This document shows positions 53,024 to 62,323 of a stretch of DNA of 64,000 bases, piece after piece. Both the position numbers and the translations under genes were made by a program. Within the stretch, counting starts at the first letter, position 1. Each line of letters opens with the position of its first letter. Source of the DNA: Posidoniimonas polymericola (GTDB lineage: Bacteria > Planctomycetota > Planctomycetia > Pirellulales > Lacipirellulaceae); assembly GCF_007859935.1 (NCBI RefSeq), contig NZ_SJPO01000003.1, positions 330,827 to 394,826 on the forward strand, read 5' to 3'. The notes beneath the pieces were generated by a model, which ran no database searches, had not been told where the DNA came from, and was given only the letters and a program-made list of their open reading frames with translations.

Positions 53024-53053
53024 GAAAACTATTGCCCGCCGGCAATAGTTTTC
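53024..53053. promoter_or_regulatory. Perfect 13-bp inverted repeat in a divergent promoter region
   Basis: GAAAACTATTGCC at 53024-53036 pairs perfectly with 53041-53053 across a CGCC spacer. It lies between divergent genes (minus start 52950, plus start 53119), so it cannot be a terminator for either. The A+T-rich arms stand out from the surrounding G+C-rich DNA. It may be an operator for a dimeric regulator or an RNA hairpin in the leader of the DUF4139 gene. Confidence 0.65.
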
Positions 53054-53118
53054 CACGGACCGCTAGAATACCCCCGGCGCTCGCCCCCTCTGATACTCCT
53101 GCACCGGAAGGCTCCGAC

Positions 53119-55185
53119 ATGATACCAGGTAGTAGCCGTTCTGCCGCCGCCGCGGCCTTTGTTCTCACCTCGCTGGCAATCACCGCGCCGTTGTCGTCGG
53201 CGGTCGAGCTGCCGCTCAAACGCGTCGTGGCGTTCAACTCGGGAGTGGCGTACTTCGAGTACGCCGGCCAGGTCAGCGGCGACCAGACGATGGAGCTGTC
53301 GTTCGACACCGACGACGTGAACGACGTGCTCAAGAGCCTGCTGCTGCTCGACCAGGACGGCGGGCACGCGTCGGCCGTGACCTACGACAACCGCGAGCCG
53401 GTGCTCCCCTCGCTCGAGGCGCTGAGCGTCGACCTCCGCGAGAACACCGGCCTGGCATCGCTGCTGCGGCAGCTGCGGGGGCACGAGATCGAGCTGGGCG
53501 GCGCCAAGAACACGCGGGGCCGGGTCGTCAGCGTCGAGACCCGCTCGGTCGCACGCGATCAGACCATGGTCGAACGCGACTTCCTGCTGCTGAGCGTCGA
53601 GGGGGGCCTCAGCAGCCTCCCGGTCGACGAGCTGGACGAGATTCGGCTGGTCGACGAAAAGCTGAACGGCGACTTCCAACGGGCGCTCGAACTGCTGGCG
53701 ATGCGGAGCGGCTCGGACACCAAGCGGGTGAAGATCGACTTCCGCGGCGAGGGCGACCGCCGCGTGCGAGTCGGCCTGATCCAGGAGTTCCCGGTCTGGA
53801 AGACGAGCTACCGGCTGGTGCTGACGGACGACGACAAGCCGCTGCTGCAGGGCTGGGCGATGGTCGAGAACACGAGCAACACCAAGTGGGACGGCGTCGA
53901 CGTGGCGCTGGTGAGCGGCCGCCCGATCTCGTTCAAGATGGACCTCTACGAGCCGCTGTACGTGCGGCGGCCGACCGTTGTGGCCGAGCAGTTCGCCGGC
54001 CTCACGCCGCGGGTCTACCACGGGGACGACCCGTTCGGCGACTTTGACGACAGCAACTCCGACGGCGCGATGGAGGGCGCCGGTGGCCTTGGCGGGGGAG
54101 GCTTCGGCGGCGGCGGGGGCGCGTTCGGCGGCGCCTTTGGCGGCGCGGTGACGAACGAACGCCGGGCGGCCCAGCGGAGGCAAGAGCTGGCCGAGGCGAC
54201 CGTGGCGTCGGTCCGCGCCCAGCAGACGGTCGCCAGCGGCGAGGAGGTCGGCGAGCTGTTCCGCTACCAGATCGACGCGCCGGTCACGCTCGAGGCCGAG
54301 CACTCCACGATGCTGCCGATCGTCAATGCCGTCGCGGCCGGCGAGCGGCTGTCGATCTACAACGCGAGTGTCCACGCCGAGCACCCGCTGCTCGGCCTGC
54401 GGCTCACCAACACCACCGAGCTGCACCTGGCGGCGGGGCCGATCACGGTGTTCGACGGCGGCGAGTACGCCGGCGACGCGCGGCTCGGCGACGTGCCGGC
54501 CGGCGACCAGCGGCTCCTGAGCTACGCGGTCGACCAGCAAACGAGCGTCGCCACCGAGCCGATCGACGTCGAGGAGCAGCTCGTTTCCGCACGGATCGAC
54601 GGTCAGACCCTGATGCTCAAGCGGCGGATGACGCGCGGGCAGGTCTACCGGGCCCACAACGCGTCGGATAAAGAACGGCGGCTGCTAATCGAGCACCCGG
54701 TCGCGTCGGGCTGGAAGCTCACGTCGCCGGAGAAGGCCGAGGAGACCACCACCGAATGGCGGCGGTTCGAGCTGGCGGTCGAGGCCGGCAAGACCAAGGA
54801 GCTGCGGGTCCAGGAGCAGAGCACGTCGGAGTACGGGGTGGCGCTGGTGAACCTCAGCGACGCGCAGCGGGCGTCGCTGCTCGCCGAGCGGGGCGTCCCT
54901 GAGGAGGTGCGGCAGACGCTCCAGAGGTTCGCCGACTGGCGACGCTCGATCGAAGAGGCCGAGACCGCCGCCGCCGAGACCCTCAAGCGACTCACCGCCT
55001 TCGCGGCCGAGCACGAGCGGATCCGCAAGAACATGCAGACCCTTGATACGACCAGCCAGCTCTACCAGCGGTACGAGGAGAAGCTCGGCGAACAGGAGTC
55101 GGAGATCGAGCGGCTGCAGGCCGAGCTCCCGCGGCATCGGGCCAAGATCGAGGAGCTGCGGAAGCGGTCCGACTGGTCGGAGTAG
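53119..55185 (+). CDS. Secreted DUF4139 protein (mucoidy-inhibitor-A-like)
   Basis: This 688-residue protein has a signal peptide (1-28, ending PLSSAVEL). The N-terminal part VVAFNSGVAYFEYAGQVSGD and the middle segment VWKTSYRLVL, then WAMVENTSNTKWDGVDVALVSG are typical of the DUF4139 beta domain. A Gly-rich linker (GGLGGGGFGGGGGAFGG, near 322) separates two halves. The last 130 residues are a coiled coil (LKRLTAFAAEHERIRKNMQTL, ERLQAELPRHRAKIEELRK). The function of the family is not settled; it is probably periplasmic. The start at 53119 was chosen from the signal peptide. Confidence 0.85.
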   Translation: MIPGSSRSAAAAAFVLTSLAITAPLSSAVELPLKRVVAFNSGVAYFEYAGQVSGDQTMELSFDTDDVNDVLKSLLLLDQDGGHASAVTYDNREPVLPSLEALSVDLRENTGLASLLRQLRGHEIELGGAKNTRGRVVSVETRSVARDQTMVERDFLLLSVEGGLSSLPVDELDEIRLVDEKLNGDFQRALELLAMRSGSDTKRVKIDFRGEGDRRVRVGLIQEFPVWKTSYRLVLTDDDKPLLQGWAMVENTSNTKWDGVDVALVSGRPISFKMDLYEPLYVRRPTVVAEQFAGLTPRVYHGDDPFGDFDDSNSDGAMEGAGGLGGGGFGGGGGAFGGAFGGAVTNERRAAQRRQELAEATVASVRAQQTVASGEEVGELFRYQIDAPVTLEAEHSTMLPIVNAVAAGERLSIYNASVHAEHPLLGLRLTNTTELHLAAGPITVFDGGEYAGDARLGDVPAGDQRLLSYAVDQQTSVATEPIDVEEQLVSARIDGQTLMLKRRMTRGQVYRAHNASDKERRLLIEHPVASGWKLTSPEKAEETTTEWRRFELAVEAGKTKELRVQEQSTSEYGVALVNLSDAQRASLLAERGVPEEVRQTLQRFADWRRSIEEAETAAAETLKRLTAFAAEHERIRKNMQTLDTTSQLYQRYEEKLGEQESEIERLQAELPRHRAKIEELRKRSDWSE

Positions 55186-55189
55186 CCGG

Positions 55190-57553
55190 CTAGCCGGCGG
55201 TGACAACGCCCGCGGGGTCCTGAGCCGGCGCGGCGACCGGCTCGTCCTTCCACACGCCGCGGGCGTAGCGGGAGAGCAGGGCCGGCAGGGCGATCAGGTC
55301 GCCGACGATGGCGGCGGCGATGGTGGTGCACGCCATGGCGGCGAAGATGCGGTGCGCCGGCAGGTCCGACAGCAGCATCGCCACGAAGCCGGCCACCAGG
55401 ATGATGGTGGTCATCAGCATCGCCGAGCCGACGTGCTGGAACGTGCTGCGGATCGCCTGGTCGATGTCGACCCCGCGTCCGACCTCCTGCTGGAACCGCG
55501 ACAAGAAGTGGATCGTGTCGTCCACGGCGATGCCGAGGCAGACCGTGAACGCGCACACGCTCGACATGAACAGCGGCTGGCCCATCACCACCAGCAGTGC
55601 GCCGGTGGCGACCAGCGGGAACATGTTTGGGATCACCGAGATCAGCCCGATGGTGAGCGAGCGGTACACGATCGCCAGCACCACCAGGATGATGATCGAC
55701 GCCACGCCGAGGCTGGTCGCCAGGTCGACCACAATCTGGTACAGGTTGCGGGCGCGGAAGATCGGGCCGCCGTCCAGCCGGAACGTGAAGCCGGGGTGTG
55801 TCTGCGGCAGGGCGGCGAGCTCGGCCTCCAGCCGGTCGAACACCGGCACGTACTCGGCGATCCCCTGGTCCTGGATGCGGGTGACGATCAGCGCGCGGTG
55901 CTCGTCGGGGCGGTAGAAGTAGCTGCGCAGCTCACGCGGCAAGAGCGACAGGAACGTCATCTGGGTGCGTTGGTCGTCCTTGTCGCCGGGGAACGAGGCC
56001 AGCATGTTGCGGACCGACAGCGGGTGGCTGATCAGCGACTCGGCGTCGATGAGTTCTTCGGCGTCGATCAGCGCCTGCAAGATCGCCGGATCGTACTGGT
56101 CCATGCCCTCAGGCCACTCGACCCACAGCTGCACAAACTGGATGCCGCCGAACTGCTGGTCGCAGTGCGCCAGTGCGCGGTAGGCCTCGGTGTCGGAGGG
56201 CAGCTGGTTGGCGATCCGGTTGTCGGGCCGCAGGCCGATCAGCGATACGACCAGCAGCACCAGCGTCAGCCCGATCGACACGCGGCTGACCAGCGCCTTG
56301 TGGCCCATGATCCAGTCGAGCAGCGGCGTCATGCGGGCGATCAGCGGCCCGACCAGGTCGCGTTCCTCGCCGTGGTGGATGCGGCTGCCGAGCCGCGTGC
56401 TGGCGACAAACGGGATGAAGGTCATCACCGCGAAGAACGCGATCAGCACGCCGTACATGCAGACCCGGCCGAACTCCTGCACGTACACGCTCTCGGCCAG
56501 CATCAGCGAGCCGAAGCCGATCGCCGTGGTGAGTGACGTCAGAAAGCACGCCACGCCGACGTGCTCGATCGCCCAGCGGGCGGCCTCAACCGGCGAGTCG
56601 CCCGCGGTCCGGCGGCGGCGGATGTTCACCAGCAGGTGCACGCCGTCGGTCAGGCCGATCATCGACACCAGCAGCGGCATCACCACGTTCGACAGCTCGT
56701 TTATGTACACACCGGTCAGCTTCAAGAGGCCGAAGCTCCAGAACACCGCCAGCATCGGCGCGGCCGACATCAGCAGCACCGCCGTGACGCCGCGGAACAT
56801 GATCACCGACAGCACGAACGCCAGCCCGTAGCCGATGACGCGGAACATCATCTGGTTGCGGTCGAACGCCCGTTCTTGGGCGATGAACAGCGGGATCTGG
56901 CCGGTGATGCGGACCTTGAACTCCGGCCGGTCGGCGGCGGGGATCTGGGCCAGTTCGTTCGCCAGTGTTGTGCGGGCGGCCTTCAGAACGCCGTCGGTCA
57001 GGTCCTCGTTGTCTTCGAGGAACAGCCAGTCGTAGACCAGCGGCATCATCAGGGTCTTGCCGTCGGGCGAGATCAGCTGCCCGCGGGCCAGCGCGTTGTT
57101 CAGCAGCCGGTCCTTCGCCTGGCGGAAGCTCTCGGGCGAGGCGTCGTCGATCGGCAGCAGCGGCTCGGCGAAGCCAAACACGTTGAGCGTGGGGACGTCG
57201 TCCAGGCTGAACACCGTGTCGACGACCGGCAGGTCCTCGACCGCGGCGATCATCGCCCGCAGGGCGCGGGCCGACTCGGGGCGGAAGAGGTCGTCGACCT
57301 CGACGACCAGGAAGGCGTCGCTGCGGCCGAGGTTGAACGCGCTGGTGACCTCCTCGGTGTCCAGCAGGTCGGTGTCGGCCGGCTCGTCGTCGGCGCTGTC
57401 GCCCGCGTCCTCAATCAGGTCGGCCAGGCTGCGGACGTTCGCGCGGTCGACCGACTTGGGTCGGTAGCCCTCGATCGCCAGCCCGGTCATCACGATCAGG
57501 AACAGGGCGAACAGCCAGCGGGCGCGGGCGAAGAGGTCGGCAATCCAGGTCAT
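55190..57553 (-). CDS. RND/MMPL-family transporter
   Basis: This 787-residue inner-membrane protein has about 12 helices in two halves, each with a large periplasmic loop. Family marks are LSNVVMPLLVSMIGLTDGVH in the first half and CLGIAVDDTIHFLSRFQQEV in the second half, whose Asp pair probably carries protons. It resembles HpnN/MMPL lipid exporters rather than drug pumps. The substrate is unknown; planctomycete membranes contain hopanoids, so lipid export is possible. Its stop lies in the palindrome GCCGGCTAGCCGGC (55185-55198) next to the convergent DUF4139 stop. Confidence 0.92.
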   Translation of the reverse strand: MTWIADLFARARWLFALFLIVMTGLAIEGYRPKSVDRANVRSLADLIEDAGDSADDEPADTDLLDTEEVTSAFNLGRSDAFLVVEVDDLFRPESARALRAMIAAVEDLPVVDTVFSLDDVPTLNVFGFAEPLLPIDDASPESFRQAKDRLLNNALARGQLISPDGKTLMMPLVYDWLFLEDNEDLTDGVLKAARTTLANELAQIPAADRPEFKVRITGQIPLFIAQERAFDRNQMMFRVIGYGLAFVLSVIMFRGVTAVLLMSAAPMLAVFWSFGLLKLTGVYINELSNVVMPLLVSMIGLTDGVHLLVNIRRRRTAGDSPVEAARWAIEHVGVACFLTSLTTAIGFGSLMLAESVYVQEFGRVCMYGVLIAFFAVMTFIPFVASTRLGSRIHHGEERDLVGPLIARMTPLLDWIMGHKALVSRVSIGLTLVLLVVSLIGLRPDNRIANQLPSDTEAYRALAHCDQQFGGIQFVQLWVEWPEGMDQYDPAILQALIDAEELIDAESLISHPLSVRNMLASFPGDKDDQRTQMTFLSLLPRELRSYFYRPDEHRALIVTRIQDQGIAEYVPVFDRLEAELAALPQTHPGFTFRLDGGPIFRARNLYQIVVDLATSLGVASIIILVVLAIVYRSLTIGLISVIPNMFPLVATGALLVVMGQPLFMSSVCAFTVCLGIAVDDTIHFLSRFQQEVGRGVDIDQAIRSTFQHVGSAMLMTTIILVAGFVAMLLSDLPAHRIFAAMACTTIAAAIVGDLIALPALLSRYARGVWKDEPVAAPAQDPAGVVTAG

Positions 57554-57600
57554 GCGTCAGGCGGGCAGGGCAGGGTGGTGGCGTTGCGGGGCGGGCTCTT

Positions 57601-57702
57601 GGGTGCCCGGGGCGCTCCGCGACAGCGGAAGCCCCGGCGATGTACTGGCCTCAGTCTGCTACCGTCGGGGGCTTCCGCTATCGCGGAGCGCCCCCGGCAC
57701 CC
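57601..57702. repeat. Long near-perfect inverted repeat between two minus-strand genes
   Basis: Arms at 57601-57639 and 57663-57702 pair over about 39 positions with a few mismatches and one single-base offset, around a 23-nt loop. The arms include GCGCTCCGCGA and AGCGGAAGCCCC. It can act as a transcript end for the redoxin gene (stop at 57714), but it is far longer than a normal terminator. A dispersed repeat copy that duplicated in inverted orientation is the other reading. Confidence 0.8.
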
Positions 57703-57713
57703 GTGCTGGACGG

Positions 57714-59720
57714 CTAGCTGTCAGAGTGCAGGGCGAACTCGTACACCTCGTCCTCGGTGATGATGCGATCGCCGTCGAGGTCGTAGCGGTTGAAGGCGAA
57801 CACGCGGAAGGTCGAAGGGAGCTCGTCGCGGTCGATGGCGCCGTCGCGGTTGGCGTCGAAGCGTTGGAACAGCGACTCGGCGACCCCCTTGGCCCGCTGC
57901 CGCTCTTCGTCCGTCGGGCCTGTGGCGGCCGCCGGGCGGTTGCCTTGGTAGCTGCCGCGCGGCACGGCGACCTCGAAGAAGCCGATCATCATCTCCTCCC
58001 AGGTCTGGTCGCCCCACCGCACCGCGATCGACGGGTCGGGGTTGGCCAGGTTCTGCTTGGAGTTATCGAAGTGGGCCGTGCACTCGACCGCGAAGCCGGG
58101 CGGCAGCTCCAGCGGCTCGGCCAGCACGTAGGCGTTCTGCCAGTTGAAGTCGTAGTTGGGGATGTCGACCAGCGTCTCACGCCGACCGTCGGGCCAGATG
58201 GCGTCGTAGCGGAACGACTTGCCGCGGACGTGCATGTGCGGCGACATCGCCAGCAGCTTGGCGCCCGCAGGCCAGTGCTTCTTGGTCTTGCGGACGACGT
58301 GGTCCTTGGCGTGGGGCGCGATCTCGAACTTCTCCTCGAGGGCCGCCAGCGTCACGACTTCCTCGGTGACCGTCTCCGGGTCGGCGAACACCAGGCCGAT
58401 CTTGGTCTTGTCTTCCTGGGGCGAGCCGGTCGGCGTGTAGTGCATCTGGAAGATGATCCGCGAGCCGGCCGGCGCGAGCCGCGCCTGACCCTCCGGCAGC
58501 AGCATCGAGCTCTGCCCCGGCACGTACGCCGACAGCCAGCCCAGGCCGCGGCGGCCCTCGCCCTCGGGCGGGCTGATGAATGCAATCACGTGGTGCACCG
58601 CCGCGCGGTTGCCCGGCACGATGTCCGACGCCTGGATCCACTTGTCCTCGGTGAAGCCGGGGTCGACCGCGAAGTACTGGTACTCGATGGTCCCCTCGGC
58701 GGCGATCTTGAACGGCTTGTCGGCGATCGGGATCACCATGTCCGGGTCCCGCGGCAGCCGCCAGCCGTCGACGAATTCACGCGGCGGCGGCAGGTTGGCG
58801 GGGTCGCCCTCGGGCGCGCCGGCGGCGGCCCAGTCGTACAGCACCTGCTTGTCCGACTCGGGCATCTTCCGCTCGTTCGCGAACTCGGTGTTGTCGGAGT
58901 GCGCGTCCCACGGCGGCATCCGCTTAGTGCGGACCACCTCGTCGATCATCTCGGCCCAGCCGGACGCCTGCTCGTAGTTCTCCAGCGCGAACGGGCCGAT
59001 CTCGCCCTCGCGGTGGCACTCGACGCAGTGCGTCTGCAGCACGCGTGAGACCTGGTTGCTAAAGGTGACGTCGCTCGACTCGTCGGGTCGGCGGCGGCGG
59101 CCGATCAAGCAGCCGACGGCCTCGGTCTTGGCGGCGGCGACCGCTTGGCCGGCCAGCAACTGATCGATGGCCGCCCGCAGGTCGTGCCGCTCGGGGGCGC
59201 TGCGGGCGTAGCCGACGCCGTACTGGTCGTCGATGCGGCCCTGGTAGCGGATGCGCCGCTCGGCGTCGAGCACGAACACTTCCGGCGTGCGGGTGGCGCC
59301 GAACGACAACGCGGCCTCGCCGGTGTTGTCCTTGAGCAGCGGGAACTTGACGTCGTGCCGGCGGGCGTACGCGGTGATCTCGGCGAGCGAGTCTTGCGTG
59401 TTGGCGTCGACGCCAATGAACGTGACGCCCTGCTCGGCGTACTGGTCGGCCAGCTCCTGCAGCCGGGGGCCGTAGAGCTTGGCGAGCGGGCACTCCGTGC
59501 CGAGGAACGTCACGACCAGCAGCCGGCTGTCGGCAAACTCGGCCAGCGTGTGGTTCTTGCCGTAGGCGTCGGGCAGTTCGAGGTCGAGCCTCACGCCCGA
59601 CAACACGCTTGCTGACCCACCAGCAGGCGGGCCGCCGGCCGCATCGGTCGGCGTCGCCAGAGCGGGCGGGCAGTAAAGCAGCAGGAGGGCAGAGAGCAGC
59701 AACGGGGCGGTTTGGGGCAT
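57714..59720 (-). CDS. Redoxin - cytochrome c - copper monooxygenase - EF-hand fusion protein
   Basis: This 668-residue protein has a signal peptide (1-22, ending ALATPTD). The redoxin domain (45-190) has VVTFLGTECPLAKLYGPRL, with only one Cys, and FIGVDANTQDS. A cytochrome c part follows: HCVECHREGEIGPF (heme at 232-236) and a Met in KRMPPWDAH near 267. Then comes a copper type II ascorbate-dependent monooxygenase (PHM-like) fold: VHHVIAFISPPEG, a SPHMHVRGKSF copper site and VRWGDQTWEEMMIGFFE. Two EF-hands end it (DANRDGAIDRDELP, DLDGDRIITEDEV). All parts would act in the periplasm. The substrate is unknown. An upstream in-frame ATG at 59885 has no signal peptide and is disfavoured. Confidence 0.92.
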   Translation of the reverse strand: MPQTAPLLLSALLLLYCPPALATPTDAAGGPPAGGSASVLSGVRLDLELPDAYGKNHTLAEFADSRLLVVTFLGTECPLAKLYGPRLQELADQYAEQGVTFIGVDANTQDSLAEITAYARRHDVKFPLLKDNTGEAALSFGATRTPEVFVLDAERRIRYQGRIDDQYGVGYARSAPERHDLRAAIDQLLAGQAVAAAKTEAVGCLIGRRRRPDESSDVTFSNQVSRVLQTHCVECHREGEIGPFALENYEQASGWAEMIDEVVRTKRMPPWDAHSDNTEFANERKMPESDKQVLYDWAAAGAPEGDPANLPPPREFVDGWRLPRDPDMVIPIADKPFKIAAEGTIEYQYFAVDPGFTEDKWIQASDIVPGNRAAVHHVIAFISPPEGEGRRGLGWLSAYVPGQSSMLLPEGQARLAPAGSRIIFQMHYTPTGSPQEDKTKIGLVFADPETVTEEVVTLAALEEKFEIAPHAKDHVVRKTKKHWPAGAKLLAMSPHMHVRGKSFRYDAIWPDGRRETLVDIPNYDFNWQNAYVLAEPLELPPGFAVECTAHFDNSKQNLANPDPSIAVRWGDQTWEEMMIGFFEVAVPRGSYQGNRPAAATGPTDEERQRAKGVAESLFQRFDANRDGAIDRDELPSTFRVFAFNRYDLDGDRIITEDEVYEFALHSDS

Positions 59721-59895
59721 CCTCGGCGGCCTTGCATGAGGGGATTGCGTCCGCTGCTGGCGTCTGGGGGCAGGCGTCGCGTCAGCACAGCAGGACGTGT
59801 TATCGGCGAGACGCCCACGATTATAGCGCGTCGGGGCCAGGACGGCCTCCCCTTCTAATACCGCAAGGGGGAACAAGAGTTCCACAAAGTCGGGA

Positions 59896-61305
59896 TTATT
59901 TCTTCGCGGTGGGCAGCTCTGCGGCTTTCCAGGCCGACATGCCGCCGATCACGTTGGTCACGTCCTCGAAGCCCTCACGCTTCAGGAACGAACTGGCGAT
60001 CGACGCCCGATAACCCGATCCGCACACCACCGACACCGGCTTGTCGCGGGGGACTTCGGAGAAGCGGTCCTGCAGCTCGCCGCCGTGGATGTGCAGGGCG
60101 CCGTCGATGTGGCCGCTGTCCCACTCGCTGTCGGTCCGGACGTCGAGCACCGTCCGCTTGGCGCCGCTGGACAGCTCGTGGTGAAGGTCGTGCACCGAAG
60201 AGGCGCCGAGCCGCCCCAGCTCGAAGCCTGCGGTCTCCCAAGATCCGATGCCGCCCTCTAAGTAGCCCTCAACGTCGTCAAAGCCGACCCGCACCAGGTG
60301 CGTCACGACCTGCGGCATGTCGGATGGGTCGTCGAGCACGATCAGCTTGGGCCGGTCGTACGGCAGCACCCAGCCGGCCCAGGTTGGCAGGTTCTGGCCG
60401 AGCGGGATGTTGATCGAGCCCGGGATGTGCGCAGCGGCGAACGCCTCCTTCGGACGCACGTCGATTGTCAGGCACTCGCCGCAGAGCCGCTCGTTCACCT
60501 GCTTGGCGGCGAAGCGTTTCTGGCCGGGCAGCTCGGGGCCGAGGATAGCCGGGCCGTCGCGGTTGACCTGCTTCATTCGCTTGAAGTACGGCGGCGAGAG
60601 CGGCATGCCTTCCAGGAGGGCGGCGACCCATTTGTCTTCGGGCTTCTCCTCGAGCGAACTGTTGTAGCGGCGCTCGTAGCCGATAGTCGATGAACGCCGC
60701 GAGCCGATCGCCTTGCCGCACAGCGAGCCGGCTCCGTGCGCAGGGAACACCTCGGTGATGTCGGGCAGCACGCCGAGTCGGTCGAACACGCTGTTGTAGA
60801 GCTGGTGGGCGAGCTCCTTTTTTGCATCCTCGCCCAGCAGGTCGGGCCGGCCGACATCGCCGACGAACAGGAAGTCGCCGGAGAACAGCACCCAGGGAGT
60901 ATCCTCGCTGCGCGACGTGTCGTACAGCGTGACGCCGATGTGCTCGGCTGTGTGGCCCGGCGTGTGGAGGAAGCCGAGCCGGACGTCGCCGAGCTCGATC
61001 GAGTCGCCTTCCTTGACGTGCTGGTCGGCGTACGGCTGGGTCCAGTCGTCGCCGCCGTAGCCGGAGCAGTGGATGGTTGGCTTGTCGTTGAGCCGTGCCT
61101 TGAGTTCTCGGGAGCCGCAGACGAAATCGGCGTGAACGTGGGTCTCGACGATGTGGGTGATGTGCAGCCCGTGGTGCTCGGCGTAATCGACATAGCCATC
61201 GACGTCGCGGGTGGGGTCGACCACGACCGCCGCGCCGCTTTGCTCGTCGCCCACGATGTACGAGGCAATGGCCAGTCCGGGAACGAATCGTTGTTCGAGT
61301 AGCAT
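59896..61305 (-). CDS. Persulfide dioxygenase - rhodanese - rhodanese fusion (CstB/ETHE1-like)
   Basis: This 469-residue cytosolic protein has an N-terminal metallo-beta-lactamase domain with ETHVHADFVCG (H56, H58, D60), HTPGHTAEH and LFSGDFLFVGDVGRPD, as in persulfide dioxygenases that oxidise glutathione persulfide. Two rhodanese domains follow. The first (280-350) lacks the catalytic Cys at VLDDPSDM; the second (370-469) has it in VVCGSGYRASIAS. This order, MBL, inactive rhodanese, active rhodanese, is the CstB architecture in Staphylococcus. It would convert sulfide or persulfide to thiosulfate or sulfite. It follows the BLH-like gene 135 bp downstream, same strand. Confidence 0.94.
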   Translation of the reverse strand: MLLEQRFVPGLAIASYIVGDEQSGAAVVVDPTRDVDGYVDYAEHHGLHITHIVETHVHADFVCGSRELKARLNDKPTIHCSGYGGDDWTQPYADQHVKEGDSIELGDVRLGFLHTPGHTAEHIGVTLYDTSRSEDTPWVLFSGDFLFVGDVGRPDLLGEDAKKELAHQLYNSVFDRLGVLPDITEVFPAHGAGSLCGKAIGSRRSSTIGYERRYNSSLEEKPEDKWVAALLEGMPLSPPYFKRMKQVNRDGPAILGPELPGQKRFAAKQVNERLCGECLTIDVRPKEAFAAAHIPGSINIPLGQNLPTWAGWVLPYDRPKLIVLDDPSDMPQVVTHLVRVGFDDVEGYLEGGIGSWETAGFELGRLGASSVHDLHHELSSGAKRTVLDVRTDSEWDSGHIDGALHIHGGELQDRFSEVPRDKPVSVVCGSGYRASIASSFLKREGFEDVTNVIGGMSAWKAAELPTAKK

Positions 61306-61440
61306 GTCGTCTTCTCTCTTCGCGTGGGCGGGGCTGCTTGTCTCGTTCTCCGAGGGAAAAAGAGCCGCCGCGGCGCCAACGATTGTACCGGCGCCGCGGC
61401 CGACATGATTGTCAGGGCGGTCTCGTCCTGCCGGGCCGAA

Positions 61441-61896
61441 CTACTTGTTGCAAGTGTGGGCGTCAACGTACTGCTTGACGAACGCCTTCAGCTCCGGCTG
61501 GTCGCACTCGAAACCGAGCTCCTCGGCCTGCTCGAGCGTTTTCTCGCCGGAGATCCCCCGCTCGACCGCGAGGTGCATCATCGCCAAGGCCCCGGCCCGT
61601 TTGCCACTCTTGCAGTGGGCGAGCACCGGCTTGGGAAGCTCCTTGAACGCGCGACGAAACTCATCGACGGTCGCCGAACCGAGCGACCCCATCGACACAG
61701 GCAGGTGCAGGTAGGTCATGCCACGAGACTTCACCTCCTCCGCTTCCGCGTCGGGACCAAGCGGCTGGTCGTCCTCACCCGCGGTCCGCAGGTTGATGAC
61801 GGTCTTGACGCCGTCGTCGGCAAAGCGGTCGAGTTCAGAGGGGCTCGGCTGGGGGCCAACGATGAGTTCGTCGTTTAGTTGCTGGGCGTGGTTCAT
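61441..61896 (-). CDS. BLH/DUF442-type phosphatase-like protein of the sulfide response
   Basis: This 151-residue protein has the dual-specificity-phosphatase-like fold of the BLH family: LNDELIVGPQPSPSELDRFADDG, VKTVINLRTAGEDDQPLG, and a CX4R loop VLAHCKSGKRAGAL (Cys95, Arg100). The CX4R, not CX5R, spacing is typical of DUF442. BLH proteins are linked to sulfide detoxification and biofilm in other bacteria and are often fused or adjacent to persulfide dioxygenases. Here it lies directly upstream of the CstB-like gene, so they probably form one operon. The start at 61896 was chosen by homology; the frame is open upstream. Confidence 0.88.
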   Translation of the reverse strand: MNHAQQLNDELIVGPQPSPSELDRFADDGVKTVINLRTAGEDDQPLGPDAEAEEVKSRGMTYLHLPVSMGSLGSATVDEFRRAFKELPKPVLAHCKSGKRAGALAMMHLAVERGISGEKTLEQAEELGFECDQPELKAFVKQYVDAHTCNK

Positions 61897-62323
61897 AGGG
61901 CGCCTCCTCGGTAGCTTCGATGCAGGATTTGAATGATTACCCTCGGAAGGGCCACTACCCACATCAGCAATCCACGCGCCAATCGCAAAGCAGCCGGCGT
62001 TCACAGCCAGCTTTGCCCGATGAATGGTCGCCGCTGCCCCACGTCGGGCGGTGTGTAACCAGACGCCCGGGCGGCGACCACGTCGGCGGGTGATGGCCCC
62101 GAGCGATGCCAGCGGCGCGGCCCGCCGACTTCAAGCAACGCTGCGCCCAGCGAGAGGCGGCCTGGCGCAATCCGGCGAGCGGCATTAGCACCAGCAAGAG
62201 ACGAGGAGGCCGAGGCCGGTCGGCCCGGCCTCCCCGCTCGTGGCGTCGGAGCGATCGTCCCGATCCCTGAGACGAGTTGCACGCAGGGTTCCCTCCCCCA
62301 TGCCGCCCGAGACGCGCGTAGGG
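61897..62323. other. Intergenic region upstream of the sulfide genes
   Basis: It contains the weak terminator of the CsrA-receiver gene (62205-62233) and should contain the promoter of the BLH-like gene near 61900-62050. No supported protein is present. Confidence 0.5.
62205..62233 (-). terminator. Hairpin after the CsrA-receiver gene
   Basis: GGAGGCCG at 62205-62212 pairs with 62226-62233, and GGCC at 62214-62217 pairs with 62222-62225, with one bulged A. The T tract on the minus strand is weak. It lies about 90 nt after the stop. Confidence 0.5.

Noticed and set aside
55043..56536. 497-codon frame antisense to the RND transporter
   Set aside because: His/Asp/Arg-rich shadow; the RND gene has family motifs in both halves.
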